From contig NZ_FTNK01000002.1 in assembly GCF_900156375.1 (NCBI RefSeq), positions 434,001 to 498,000 of the forward strand: a DNA stretch of 64,000 nucleotides, read 5' to 3'. Position numbers and translations under genes: made by a program. The notes under the pieces are model-generated. The model worked only from the letters and a program-made list of their open reading frames with translations. It did no database searches and had not been told where the DNA came from. Source of the stretch: Paenibacillus macquariensis (GTDB lineage: Bacteria; Bacillota; Bacilli; Paenibacillales; Paenibacillaceae). Positions within the stretch are counted from its first letter, which is position 1. Each line of letters starts with the position of its first letter. Positions 52,761 to 62,040 of the stretch are shown here, in pieces.

Positions 52761-54317
52761 ATGAGCATATTAAATGTTGAAGGATTAAGTCATGGCTTTG
52801 GAGATCGCGCAATCTTCAAGGATGTTGCATTCCGTCTTCTCAAAGGCGAGCATATTGGATTATTCGGTGCGAACGGCGAAGGTAAATCTACTTTTATGAA
52901 TATTGTTACAGGCAAGTTGCAGCCCGATGAAGGCAAGGTTGAATGGTCCAAACGGGTGCGTGTCGGTTATCTTGATCAGCATGCTGTTCTAACGAAAGGG
53001 CTAACAATTCAAGATGTATTACGTAGTGCGTTCCAATACTTGTTCGACCTTGAGCAAGAAATGAATGATATGTATGGCAAGATGGGTGATGTAACACCTG
53101 AAGAACTGGAGAAGTTACTTGAAGAAGTTGGAACAATCCAAGACACGCTAACAAGTCAAGATTTCTATATGATTGATGCGAAGGTGCAAGAGACGGCACG
53201 TGGACTTGGGATCACTGACATTGGATTAGATCGCGACGTGAACGACCTCAGTGGAGGACAACGTACCAAAATTTTACTTGCGAAGTTGCTACTAGAGAAG
53301 CCAGATATTTTGCTCCTGGATGAGCCGACGAACTATCTGGATGAGCAACATATTGAATGGTTGAGACGTTATCTGCAAGAGTATGAGAATGCTTTTATTC
53401 TGATCTCACATGATATGCCATTCTTGAATAGTGTTATTAACCTGATTTATCATATGGAAAATCAAAAGCTGACTCGATATGTTGGTGATTATGAACAATT
53501 CCAGCAGGTCTATGAAATGAGAAAAACTCAGCTTGAATCTGCATTTAACCGGCAACAACAAGAAATTTCAGAACTGAAAGACTTCGTTGCTCGTAACAAA
53601 GCGAGTGTGGCTACCCGTAATATGGCGATGTCCAGACAGAAAAAGCTCGACAAGATGGATGTCATCGAACTTTCGAAGGACAAACCGAAGCCACAGTTTA
53701 ATTTCAAAGAAGGCAAAACTGCCGGAAAAGTTATATTTGAAGCAAAAGGTCTCGTAATCGGTTATGATGAGCCTTTATCTCGTCCATTGGATTTGATTAT
53801 GGAACGTGGACAGAAGATTGCACTTGTTGGTGCTAATGGGATTGGGAAAACAACCTTGTTACGTAGTATTCTTGGTGAAATTCAGGCCTTGTCTGGTTCA
53901 GTAGAGCTTGGCTATAACCAGGAGATTGGTTATTTTGAGCAAGAGATGAAAGAAGGCAATTATAATACTTGTATCGAGGAAATATGGGAAACGTTCCCGT
54001 CTCTTTCACAATATGAAGTACGTGCTGCCCTTGCGAAATGCGGACTAACCACGAAGCATATTGAGAGCAAGATCGCTGTTCTGAGTGGTGGAGAAAAGGC
54101 CAAAGTGCGTCTATGTAAACTCATTAATACGGAGACCAATATACTCGTATTAGATGAACCTACGAACCATTTGGATATAGATGCGAAGGAAGAACTTAAG
54201 CGTGCTTTGAAAGCATTCAAGGGAACCATCCTGATGATCTCTCACGAACCTGAATTTTATCAGGATATTGCAACAGATATCTGGAATTGCGAGTCTTGGA
54301 CAACGAAAGTATTTTAA
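52761..54317 (+). CDS. ABC-F family ATP-binding protein
   Basis: A 518-residue protein with two ABC domains and no membrane part. Domain 1: Walker A GANGEGKST (36-44), LSGGQRTKILLAKLL, ILLLDEPTNYLD. A charged linker (about 250-310) with SVATRNMAMSRQKKLDKMD follows. Domain 2: GANGIGKTTLL, LSGGEKAKVRLCKL, ILVLDEPTNHLD. ABC-F proteins act on ribosomes as translation factors or antibiotic-protection proteins; which one cannot be told here. AAAAGGTG precedes the ATG. A partial copy follows downstream. Confidence 0.93.
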   Translation: MSILNVEGLSHGFGDRAIFKDVAFRLLKGEHIGLFGANGEGKSTFMNIVTGKLQPDEGKVEWSKRVRVGYLDQHAVLTKGLTIQDVLRSAFQYLFDLEQEMNDMYGKMGDVTPEELEKLLEEVGTIQDTLTSQDFYMIDAKVQETARGLGITDIGLDRDVNDLSGGQRTKILLAKLLLEKPDILLLDEPTNYLDEQHIEWLRRYLQEYENAFILISHDMPFLNSVINLIYHMENQKLTRYVGDYEQFQQVYEMRKTQLESAFNRQQQEISELKDFVARNKASVATRNMAMSRQKKLDKMDVIELSKDKPKPQFNFKEGKTAGKVIFEAKGLVIGYDEPLSRPLDLIMERGQKIALVGANGIGKTTLLRSILGEIQALSGSVELGYNQEIGYFEQEMKEGNYNTCIEEIWETFPSLSQYEVRAALAKCGLTTKHIESKIAVLSGGEKAKVRLCKLINTETNILVLDEPTNHLDIDAKEELKRALKAFKGTILMISHEPEFYQDIATDIWNCESWTTKVF

Positions 54318-54323
54318 TAAACG

Positions 54324-54371
54324 AGCCTATGGCGTGCTAACGATTATGTTAGGAGTCCATGGGCTTTTTTT
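54324..54371 (+). terminator. Terminator of the ABC-F gene
   Basis: GCCTATGG...TAAC pairs with GTTA...CCATGGGC, followed by seven T. Duplicated at 55311-55357. Confidence 0.85.
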
Positions 54372-54543
54372 ATTTTACTAATATTTAAATATGATATATG
54401 GTCGGGCTAGTATACGTTGGAATGCACCTATATCTACAAAATTACACTAAAGAATTATATGAATTTAGGGGTTTAAAATGTATGGTGGTTATAAAAGTAT
54501 AATATAGTAAATTAAGGTGATTTGAATAAGAGGAAAACGACAA

Positions 54544-54732
54544 ATGAAGAGAGCGAAAAGAATAATCGCATTACTAGCAGTAATTATACCCGTTATAGGG
54601 TTAGTAGGAAGCTTTTACATAAGAAAATTGGAGGGATCAGGAATTAAGGTCATGCCATTCTCAATTGGAATGTGCCTGTTCATGGCCATACTTGTTATCA
54701 TCGAAATCATTCTAGTAAAGAAACACTTATAG
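54544..54732 (+). CDS. Small hypothetical membrane protein
   Basis: 62 residues with two hydrophobic segments (about 6-26 and 36-57) joined by a short polar loop (RKLEGSGIKVM). AGAGGA stands upstream of the ATG. No family recognised. It sits between the ABC-F gene and its decayed copy. Confidence 0.6.
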   Translation: MKRAKRIIALLAVIIPVIGLVGSFYIRKLEGSGIKVMPFSIGMCLFMAILVIIEIILVKKHL

Positions 54733-54820
54733 ATTCCTCCTATTTTAAATTATTTCTTGGGTAATCGCAGGAAAACTATGATTTCGACATTTATTCACGC
54801 AATTTCAATAAAGCCTATCG

Positions 54821-55300
54821 TTGACGCAAGGGTTAACGATTCAAGATGTATTGCGATGTGCATTCCAATACTTGTTTGACATCGAGAAAGAAATGAACGA
54901 TATGTATGACAGAACACCAGAAGAAATCGAGAAGCTACTTGAAGAAGTCGGTACAATCCAGGAAACGTTCCCGTCTCTTTCACAATATGAAGTACGTGCT
55001 GCCCTTGCGAATTGCGGACTAACTACGAAGCATATTGAGAGCAAGATCGCTGTTCTGAGTGGTGGAGAAAAAGCCAAAGTGCGTCTATGTAAACTCATTA
55101 ATACGGAGACAAATATACTCGTATTAGATGAACCTACGAACCATTTGGATATAGATGCGAAGGAAGAACTTAAGCGTGCTTTGAAAGCATTCAAGGGAAC
55201 CATCCTGATGATCTCTCACGAACCTGAATTCTATCAGGATATTGCAACAGATTTCTGGAATTGCGAGTCTTGGACGACGAAAGTAAAGTATTTTAAATAA
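54821..55300 (+). pseudogene. Internally deleted duplicate of the ABC-F gene
   Basis: The frame matches the ABC-F gene from LTIQDVLR in domain 1 to GTIQ(E)T, then jumps to ETFPSLSQYEVRAALA in domain 2 and continues to the end and into a copy of the terminator. Both Walker A motifs and the first signature are gone, so it cannot bind ATP normally. The junction falls where GGAAACGTTCCC-like sequence of domain 2 meets AATCCAAGACACG-like sequence of domain 1. Confidence 0.85.
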
Positions 55301-55310
55301 CAATGAACAA

Positions 55311-55357
55311 GCCTATGGGGTACTAACGAATATGTTAGGACTCCATGGGCTTTTTTT
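55311..55357 (+). terminator. Duplicated terminator
   Basis: GCCTATGG...TAAC/GTTA...CCATGGGC followed by seven T, matching the terminator of the intact ABC-F gene. Confidence 0.8.
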
Positions 55358-55529
55358 GATTATACGTCAGATTATTTTTTGGACATTAAGTAAGTAAATC
55401 CACTTTAACGTACAGTCAATAGTGGATTTACTTCTTAGTTATCTCTTTGTGCTAGACAGTTTAGACGGTTTACTGGGCTGAGGATTCGTAATGGTTGTCG
55501 GCCGAAGTCTTCACGATAGGTTGTCTTTC

Positions 55530-56033
55530 TTACGGAAGCACTCTGCGTGCTGTAACGTAAGTTCGGTCCCATGTGCTGCCTGCGAAATTCGAAATCGTAA
55601 CACCGATACCGGCCCTGTATGTGTGCAGAAGTTGTCCGTTACCGATATAGAGACTTACGTGGTTAATAATGCCGTCTCGATTGGTATCCGAGAAAATCAA
55701 ATCACCTGGTTGCAATTGGTCTCTAGACACGAATATACCTACGTTGGATTGTTGTTTAGACGAGCGAGGGATGTTGATCCCGCCTTGTTTGAATACGTAT
55801 TGTGTGAACGAAGAACAGTCAAACGCGCTGGTGTTGTTCGATTTGGCTCCGAATTGATAAGGAACACCTAAGAACTGCTTACCAGTCGTAATCACGTTGT
55901 CAGCGATAGAAGAACTTGCGGCATAAGCCGAATGCGTATTTGTAAACATCGTGCCTGCCGACAAAACGATCGAAAGGCTTAACGTGGCACCGACCAACGA
56001 CTTACTAAAACGTCTTTTAGGATTCGTATTCAT
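55530..56033 (-). CDS. NlpC/P60 (C40) cell wall endopeptidase
   Basis: A 167-residue secreted protein. After a signal peptide (about 1-39, ending AYAA) comes an NlpC/P60 domain with Cys73 (FDCSSFTQYVF), His125 (INHVSLYIG) and His137 (LLHTY). It cleaves peptide bonds of peptidoglycan stems. There is no separate wall-binding domain, as is common in small Paenibacillus members. GGGAGG is upstream. Confidence 0.92.
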   Translation of the reverse strand: MNTNPKRRFSKSLVGATLSLSIVLSAGTMFTNTHSAYAASSSIADNVITTGKQFLGVPYQFGAKSNNTSAFDCSSFTQYVFKQGGINIPRSSKQQSNVGIFVSRDQLQPGDLIFSDTNRDGIINHVSLYIGNGQLLHTYRAGIGVTISNFAGSTWDRTYVTARRVLP

Positions 56034-56308
56034 AATGGGCCTCCCTTGAGTGTGCTAATTGAGAAGGTGCTGATCACCTGAAATAACCATAACACATCAT
56101 TTTTACCCAACACTTTCTAGTAAGGGCTGCAACGCTTGTCACCCAATGGCATTTCGCCGATTATTATAAATCTATGAGAAAATCCACATGAATCTCTTAT
56201 TGACGTTAGCTCATTTTCAGTTACGGAAGTAACTCTAGGGCTATTCGTCAACAAAAAATGAATATTTTCTTTGATATAGGGAAACTTCTTTTTATAACAA
56301 CGATGTAA

Positions 56309-56331
56309 TTCACATTATTTTTTAATGTGAA
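56309..56331. promoter_or_regulatory. Perfect 8-bp dyad upstream of the COG4705 gene
   Basis: TTCACATT-N7-AATGTGAA. The form is that of an operator; the regulator is unknown. Nothing else is seen in the 56034-56391 gap. Confidence 0.45.
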
Positions 56332-56391
56332 GCGTGTACAGTTAGTTAGTCGAATGTGGTCTAAAAAGAGGGGAATATGGAGGATTCATAA

Positions 56392-57198
56392 ATGGAAAAT
56401 CATGAAAAAGTCGCGATCGCCCAACCACGAGACTTACAGTTGTTGAACAAGGTTCCAGAAGTCACAATCTTCTTCTGGATCATCAAGATCTTGGCAACCA
56501 CGGTGGGCGAGACGGCCGCAGACTTTCTGAATGTAAACCTGAACTTGGGCTTGACCATTACGACCTTCGTCATGAGTTGCCTTTTACTCATCACGTTATT
56601 TTATCAGTTCAGGACGAAGAAGTACGTGCCGGGGATCTATTGGCTCGCGGTCGTGCTGATCAGCGTTGTCGGCACGCTGGTCACCGACAACCTCGTGGAC
56701 AACCTCGGGGTCAGTCTGGAGACGACCACCATCATCTTCACCATCGCGCTACTGGCGACCTTTGTCGCTTGGTACGCGAGTGAGAAGACACTCTCCATTC
56801 ACTCCATCTACACGACCAAGCGAGAAGCGTTTTACTGGTTGACTATCCTGTTCACCTTTGCCTTGGGTACTGCAGCCGGTGACCTCGTAGCGGAGGGTCT
56901 CAATTTGGGATACTTGGTGTCAGCGCTCATGTTTGCTGCACTGATCGGGGTGGTGACTTTCGCCCACTACTTCTTCAAGCTGAATGCAGTGCTTGCCTTC
57001 TGGATGGCCTACATTTTGACCCGTCCTCTGGGCGCCTCTCTTGGCGATTACCTGTTACAGCCCCGCGATGAGGGTGGCCTTGAACTGGGCACAGTAGTAA
57101 CAAGTGCGATCTTTCTCGTAACGATCTTAATCATAGTCATATACCTGACCAAGACGAGAAGAGATGAGAACCCGCTCTCACTCCCCCCAAGGGAGTAG
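56392..57198 (+). CDS. COG4705-type membrane protein
   Basis: A 268-residue protein with eight membrane segments arranged as four similar modules (TIFFWIIKILATTVGETAAD; AFYWLTILFTFALGTAAGDL; VLAFWMAYILTRPLGASLGD), each ending in a conserved acidic residue. This repeat is typical of COG4705; some relatives have been linked to manganese export, which is not shown here. Much of the gene is markedly GC-rich compared with its neighbours, a sign of transfer. GGAGG precedes the ATG. Confidence 0.85.
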   Translation: MENHEKVAIAQPRDLQLLNKVPEVTIFFWIIKILATTVGETAADFLNVNLNLGLTITTFVMSCLLLITLFYQFRTKKYVPGIYWLAVVLISVVGTLVTDNLVDNLGVSLETTTIIFTIALLATFVAWYASEKTLSIHSIYTTKREAFYWLTILFTFALGTAAGDLVAEGLNLGYLVSALMFAALIGVVTFAHYFFKLNAVLAFWMAYILTRPLGASLGDYLLQPRDEGGLELGTVVTSAIFLVTILIIVIYLTKTRRDENPLSLPPRE

Positions 57199-57260
57199 TG
57201 TTCATAAGGTTACAGATATGTCGGAGGACAAGAACATCGTCCATATAAAGTATACGTAAA

Positions 57261-57318
57261 ACTAAGCTGCGACCATTTCTCGGTACTTAACCGAGGGAAA
57301 GTCGCAGCATAGTTTTTT
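57261..57318 (+). terminator. Terminator of the COG4705 gene
   Basis: ACTAAGCTGCGAC pairs with GTCGCAGCATAGT, with inner TCGG/CCGA, followed by six T. Confidence 0.85.
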
Positions 57319-57366
57319 CTGAAATTAATAATTTATAAAAGGAGGGATAACATAATGAGGGTTTAA

Positions 57367-58233
57367 TTATTTCCAAATTTCGAGTGGCTTCGCTTGTTTA
57401 CTTTTACCCAATTGTTGTAAGCCGTAAATATCTTCAATCGTGCGTAGAAGCGAATAATGATTCGATTTCACATTGTAGGTTCCTTTTTTCACCATTGGGC
57501 CAAAGAGTACTGTTGGAATTTTATTTTTAGCGCTCATATCGTCCTCATCCCAAGTAAGGATAAGAAGACTATTGTGCTTTTCTGCCCATTTTATGTAAGC
57601 GGAAAGATTCTCTTTTAACCAAAGATCGGCTTCCTTTACTGTTCCATCGTGAATATCGTGATCCATATTCGGAATGACAAAGGAAATGGTAGGAAGCTTG
57701 GAATAGTCTTTAGGGAAGCTGGTAAAAGGCATATTAACGCTCGTAGGAATATTAGTGAAATTTACCCATGGATTATGTTTTCGAGCATAGTTTGTTTTCA
57801 GATCATAAGGCCCCGAAAATCCAATATTCGGTAAACCCTCAGAGTATCCTCCGAATGTGAGACCCTTTGCAATTAACTCGGAAGCGAGATTATCTGTTTT
57901 GAATAGATGTTTCGGTGTTTTATCATTAGTAACGCCTTGGTTGTTTCCGGAAAATAAATCTAAATAGTTTGGTTGGCTTGGGTGCTCAATCGCGTAATGG
58001 TTGACCAGGTTTGCACCATTGTTCATCAATTGATTCATATATGGAGCGTTAGAATTATTATAGATTTCCCGATACGAATGATTTTCTTCCACGATCACGA
58101 CAATATGATCGACTTTGTACTTTTTTGAAACCGGATTTACTGCAGCGTGACTTGTCATTCTAAACGGGATTGTAGAAGAGAGAATGAACACAAGTATAAA
58201 TATTGAAAAGATTCGCTGCTTACAGTTCTTCAT
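57367..58233 (-). CDS. Secreted acid phosphatase/phosphoesterase family protein
   Basis: A 288-residue protein with a signal peptide (about 1-30) and the phosphoesterase (AcpA/phospholipase C-like) fold: DHIVVIVEENHSYREIYN near the start, HPSQPNYLDLFSG (probable nucleophile Ser/Thr region), PNMDHDIHDG and LLILTWDEDD with metal-binding Asp residues. It would release phosphate outside the membrane; the substrate is unknown. GGAG precedes the ATG. Confidence 0.88.
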   Translation of the reverse strand: MKNCKQRIFSIFILVFILSSTIPFRMTSHAAVNPVSKKYKVDHIVVIVEENHSYREIYNNSNAPYMNQLMNNGANLVNHYAIEHPSQPNYLDLFSGNNQGVTNDKTPKHLFKTDNLASELIAKGLTFGGYSEGLPNIGFSGPYDLKTNYARKHNPWVNFTNIPTSVNMPFTSFPKDYSKLPTISFVIPNMDHDIHDGTVKEADLWLKENLSAYIKWAEKHNSLLILTWDEDDMSAKNKIPTVLFGPMVKKGTYNVKSNHYSLLRTIEDIYGLQQLGKSKQAKPLEIWK

Positions 58234-58526
58234 GATTGAGTCTCCATTCTCCTATTGGATTGTTGCGTACTCATTATAGGACAACCTGGGTACAATCACA
58301 ACGAAAGGGTTTTCAGTGACAATCATGGTCAGAAAACCTAGAATACCAGACTTGGATTCATCAAATCTACCATTTATCGTAACCGTATGGGGTGAGGTCT
58401 ATCGATTTCACATTTAAGAGGCAAAGCTCGTTCAAATATAGATGTTTATTCTATGTAATAAGCCGCTCCTTTATCAAATCCTATTCATACTTTATATGAG
58501 ATGATAATAGGGAGTTGAAGAGGGTT

Positions 58527-59249
58527 ATGTCTAAAGGTCTAAGAGGAGTTTCCATTATTACTTGCACGAACCGGCCCAAATATTTCAAAGATATCATTGC
58601 GAATTTCAAAACTCAGCGCTATCAGATGAAAGAGTTGATTATAGTTTTGAATAAAGATAGCATGGTGTTGGACAAATATCGAAAACAAACGCAAGCCTAT
58701 AAGAACATTTCAATATATAAAGTTTCGGAGAAAGCTTCATTGGGTAAATGCTTAAACTATGGGATTAACAAATCAAAATATCCCTATATCGCCAAGTTTG
58801 ATGATGACGATTATTATTCACCCTATTATTTGCTCGAGCAGATAAAGTACATCAAACAAACGGGAGCAGACGTTATAGGGAAGAAGGCATACTTAACTTA
58901 TCTTGAAGGTAGGAAGCTGCTCCTTATGCGGTTTCCTAGACAGCAACATAGATTTATAGGTTCAGTTTCAGGTGGGACGTTATTATTCAAAAGAAAGGTT
59001 TTCGAGCGTGTACACTTCGCTAACGTTTCATTGGGAGAAGACGTGAACTTTTTATCAAAGTGCCGAGCTGAAGGATTTCGGATTTACGCATCCTCACCAC
59101 ATAATTATGTGGCAATTAGAAGAAAGAACAAGCTAAGTCACACTTGGACTGTCGGTGACAGTTATCTCATAGCGGGTAGCCGAGTAGTTGCCCGAAACAA
59201 TAACTTTCGGCAGTATGCAGTGAAGTTGGTATCCGAGAATACCTTATGA
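58527..59249 (+). CDS. Family 2 glycosyltransferase
   Basis: A 240-residue GT-A fold protein: VSIITCTNRPKYFKDIIANF at the start, KASLGKCLNYGINKSKYPYI and the metal motif KFDDDDYYSPYYL (DDDD). There is no membrane segment. It overlaps the next gene by ATGA, so the product may act with the membrane proteins encoded there, for instance on a lipid-linked sugar (inference). The start at 58527 is more likely than the TTG at 58515, which lies within the Shine-Dalgarno. Confidence 0.85.
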   Translation: MSKGLRGVSIITCTNRPKYFKDIIANFKTQRYQMKELIIVLNKDSMVLDKYRKQTQAYKNISIYKVSEKASLGKCLNYGINKSKYPYIAKFDDDDYYSPYYLLEQIKYIKQTGADVIGKKAYLTYLEGRKLLLMRFPRQQHRFIGSVSGGTLLFKRKVFERVHFANVSLGEDVNFLSKCRAEGFRIYASSPHNYVAIRRKNKLSHTWTVGDSYLIAGSRVVARNNNFRQYAVKLVSENTL

Positions 59250-60571
59250 AATTATATGCGCTTAAATATGTAGCAGTGAAATGGGGTAACCTATTAGGTA
59301 TGTTAATCAACTTATTGGAACATTACGGATATTGGGTACTCTTTTTTGCCCTTTTGCTTGAAATGCTTGCACTACCTCTCCCCGGGGAGCTTTTGATGAG
59401 TTATGCAGGGCTTGCCGTCTTTGAGGGAAAACTGAATTGGTTGTTATGTATTGTTGCTGCTGGTACAGGGACATCTCTAGGGATTACCTTATCCTATTGG
59501 ATTGGATATCGATTAGGCACTCCATTTTTTGAAAAATACGGCACCCGTGTTCATTTAGGCCCTGATAAGCTTGATATGGTGTCCAAGTGGTACCAAAAAT
59601 ACGGGTACAAAGTTCTAATTATAGCTTATTTCATTCCGGGTGTCCGTCATATTACGGGTTATTTCTCAGGTACAACGAAGCTCTCTTTTCGAAAGTATGC
59701 CATTTTCGCCTATTCAGGCGCTTTCTTTTGGGTAAGTGTCTTCATTTTGCTTGGAGAATTATTAGGTCCAAAGTGGGAGCCATACCATCATAAGATTAAT
59801 ATGTATATGATTTTTTTTGGAGTGATATTAGCCGTTATTTTTATTGGCATATACATGTACCGGAACTATAGGAATCAAATCAAGGACAAGTTGTTAAGTA
59901 TCCTGAGTAACGGCCTAGTGCGTTATGATTCCATTCGCAAGATAAAGGTAATCATCATTTGCGCATTTGCCGGTTTTGTTTTATTTTTCACCTTGTTGAT
60001 CGGAGTGATTGAAGATTTTTTAGCTCATGAGTTTGCTTTATTTGACGAAGTCGGTTCTTATATGATCCATCAAATATTTAATTCAAGCTGGACGGATCTC
60101 ATGAATCGCTTCGCACTTTTGGGATCCTATTATGTTTTCGTGCCAATAGTTGTTCTGGCTATTGGGTGTATGTGGATGAGAAGTAAGGTCCGCTTGCTTG
60201 AAATGACTTTTTTGGTAGTTGTCATTGTCGGAGGTAAAGCACTAATTGAGGGTTTGCATTTGTTGTTTCTTAGAATAAGTCCAACGACCTTCAATTTCCC
60301 TAGTGAGCAAACCTTCAACGCCCTTACAGTTTATGGTTTTACAGCGTATTTGCTGGGCCGTCATTTTGGAGATGTGAAAACCCACATTACATTAAGTTTA
60401 GTTGTTATTGTCATTTGTCTATTAGTAGGTATTAGTTCTATTTTTCTTAACATTCAGTATCCAAGCGATGTCTCTGCCGGATACTTATTCGGTGGAACAT
60501 GGATTAGCTTAAATGTTATTTTACTGGAGATATTTCGATTGATGCAAAAGTATAAGAGTGCTAAGGCTTAG
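59246..60571 (+). CDS. DedA-PAP2 fusion membrane protein with degenerate PAP2 domain
   Basis: A 441-residue protein. The N-terminal half (about 20-200) is a DedA domain (LEMLALPLPGELLMSYAGLA; YFIPGVRHITGYFSGTTKLS), a family of lipid flippases. The C-terminal half (about 230-440) has the PAP2 topology, but its three motifs are damaged: FLRISP for KxxxxxxRP, PSEQ for PSGH, and SSIFLNIQYPSD for SRxxxxxHxxxD. It is therefore unlikely to be an active phosphatase. An intact PAP2 gene follows after 87 bp. Confidence 0.88.
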   Translation: MKLYALKYVAVKWGNLLGMLINLLEHYGYWVLFFALLLEMLALPLPGELLMSYAGLAVFEGKLNWLLCIVAAGTGTSLGITLSYWIGYRLGTPFFEKYGTRVHLGPDKLDMVSKWYQKYGYKVLIIAYFIPGVRHITGYFSGTTKLSFRKYAIFAYSGAFFWVSVFILLGELLGPKWEPYHHKINMYMIFFGVILAVIFIGIYMYRNYRNQIKDKLLSILSNGLVRYDSIRKIKVIIICAFAGFVLFFTLLIGVIEDFLAHEFALFDEVGSYMIHQIFNSSWTDLMNRFALLGSYYVFVPIVVLAIGCMWMRSKVRLLEMTFLVVVIVGGKALIEGLHLLFLRISPTTFNFPSEQTFNALTVYGFTAYLLGRHFGDVKTHITLSLVVIVICLLVGISSIFLNIQYPSDVSAGYLFGGTWISLNVILLEIFRLMQKYKSAKA

Positions 60572-60658
60572 CGATTAGTTGAGAATTACCCGCGGGTAGC
60601 ATTTACCTACGAGTGTTGAACAACCGTCGTTATAATAACCTTACCAAGGAGCTTCCAA

Positions 60659-61312
60659 ATGAACTTGAAACTCGTCTTTACCCAATCCTTCATTATAAGC
60701 CTTGTTTGTGCTACCGGATTTGCGGTAATCGCAATCTTAGTTGGCGAGCAGAATATTGCATGGTTCGATAACAGGTTGATTTCTCTTATCCAAGGACAGG
60801 AGAACGTTGTTTTAACACCTATCATGAAGTTTTTTACCTTTATTGGATCGGGTCTTCCGATTACGATAATTACGATAATAATCATGGTTGTGCTTTATTC
60901 CGTATTGAAGTTTCGCTGGGAATTGCTTTTCTTTGTTGGTGTAATCGCGGGTTCTGCGCTATTGAATGTCGTATTGAAACTGATTTTTCACCGCGCTCGC
61001 CCAACTATACATCGAATCGTGGAAGCGAATGGCTATAGTTTTCCCAGCGGGCACTCCATGGCAGCTTTTACCCTTTACGGTGTCTTGTGTTTTCTGTTGT
61101 GGAAACATGCTCGAGGTGCGTTTACTCGCTTTCTTCTTATCATTATTGGTTCTATTATGATTTTAGCGATCGGTGTTAGTCGAATATATTTGGGAGTCCA
61201 TTATCCTAGCGATGTTGTAGGTGGGTATCTGGCGAGCGGCACATGGTTAGCTGTTTCTATTTGGATATATCAACGGATGCTTGATAAACGAAGTGCCAAA
61301 GTACGCGGTTGA
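60659..61312 (+). CDS. PAP2 family lipid phosphatase
   Basis: A 217-residue phosphatase with six membrane segments and complete motifs: KLIFHRARP, FPSGHS and SRIYLGVHYPSD. It probably dephosphorylates undecaprenyl pyrophosphate or phosphatidylglycerol phosphate. AAGGAG stands upstream. It may supply the activity missing in the preceding fusion protein. Confidence 0.92.
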   Translation: MNLKLVFTQSFIISLVCATGFAVIAILVGEQNIAWFDNRLISLIQGQENVVLTPIMKFFTFIGSGLPITIITIIIMVVLYSVLKFRWELLFFVGVIAGSALLNVVLKLIFHRARPTIHRIVEANGYSFPSGHSMAAFTLYGVLCFLLWKHARGAFTRFLLIIIGSIMILAIGVSRIYLGVHYPSDVVGGYLASGTWLAVSIWIYQRMLDKRSAKVRG

Positions 61313-61410
61313 GTATTTCTCATCAATTTCTCATAGTAATCACTTATTGATCTCAGAACCCTGTACTACAATTGGGTCTGTAATCAAATATTAACTAGGA
61401 GGAATTAATA

Positions 61411-61920
61411 ATGAACAAAAAAATAATGGTCGGTGCTCTTACTCTTGCGCTTGTTGGTGGGGGGATTGCGGGAGCAGCCTTATTGCCTTCCACGAGTGCA
61501 GCAACTCCGGAAACAGCAAATACGACGGCTCCTGTTCAGAAGGATCAAGTACAACAAGACAACGACAAAGAAGTGAACGATGACGGCGTGAAAGGTGACC
61601 AAGACAACGACAAAGAAGTAAACGACGACGATGTGAAAGGTGACCAAGACAACGACAAAGAAGTAAATGACGACGATGTGAAAGGTCAACAAGACAACGA
61701 CAAAGAAGTGAATGACGACGCTGCACAAGCGCCTGTAATTAGTAAGCAACAGAGCATCGATATTGCTGTTAAGCAAACGCCAGGTGACGTGACTAGCGTG
61801 AAGCTTGAAACGGAAGATGGAGTAACCGCGTATACCGTAACGATCAAAGATGCGGCAAGTAAAGAACATGAACATACAATTGACGCGACAACAGGTAAGA
61901 TCATTCCGGAAAACGACTAA
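61411..61920 (+). CDS. Secreted PepSY domain protein with acidic tandem repeats
   Basis: A 169-residue protein: signal peptide (about 1-31), four 15-residue repeats (QDNDKEVNDDDVKGD type, about 49-108) and a PepSY domain (QSIDIAVKQTPGDVTSVKLE to IDATTGKIIPEND). PepSY domains are thought to inhibit or bind proteases; the repeats form a highly charged linker. AGGAGG precedes the ATG. It stands directly before a two-component system that may sense or control it. Confidence 0.88.
   Translation: MNKKIMVGALTLALVGGGIAGAALLPSTSAATPETANTTAPVQKDQVQQDNDKEVNDDGVKGDQDNDKEVNDDDVKGDQDNDKEVNDDDVKGQQDNDKEVNDDAAQAPVISKQQSIDIAVKQTPGDVTSVKLETEDGVTAYTVTIKDAASKEHEHTIDATTGKIIPEND
61555..61734 (+). repeat. Four 45-bp coding tandem repeats
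   Basis: Units start at 61555, 61600, 61645 and 61690 with CAAGACAACGACAAAGAAGT. The middle two are nearly identical, suggesting recent expansion. The frame is kept, so copy number can change without breaking the gene. Confidence 0.9.
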
Positions 61921-61938
61921 GACATCCCTTCTTAAACG

Positions 61939-61965
61939 GCCTAAGCTTATGCTTAGGCTTTTTTT
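61939..61965 (+). terminator. Terminator of the PepSY gene
   Basis: GCCTAAGC/GCTTAGGC with a 4-base loop and seven T. Confidence 0.9.
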
Positions 61966-62040
61966 AAAATTTTTTTCTAACGACCTGTCTTATTTAGACA
62001 CTTTTTACTCATAATAAGCAAAAGTAAGGAGGTTTTTCCA

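Noticed and set aside
61555..61734. CRISPR-like direct repeats
   Set aside because: The 45-bp units abut without spacers and keep the reading frame of the PepSY protein; they are coding repeats.
61439..61875. Minus-strand frames rich in Leu/Arg/Cys and Val/Phe across the repeats
   Set aside because: They are mirror readings of the tandem repeat region of the PepSY gene.
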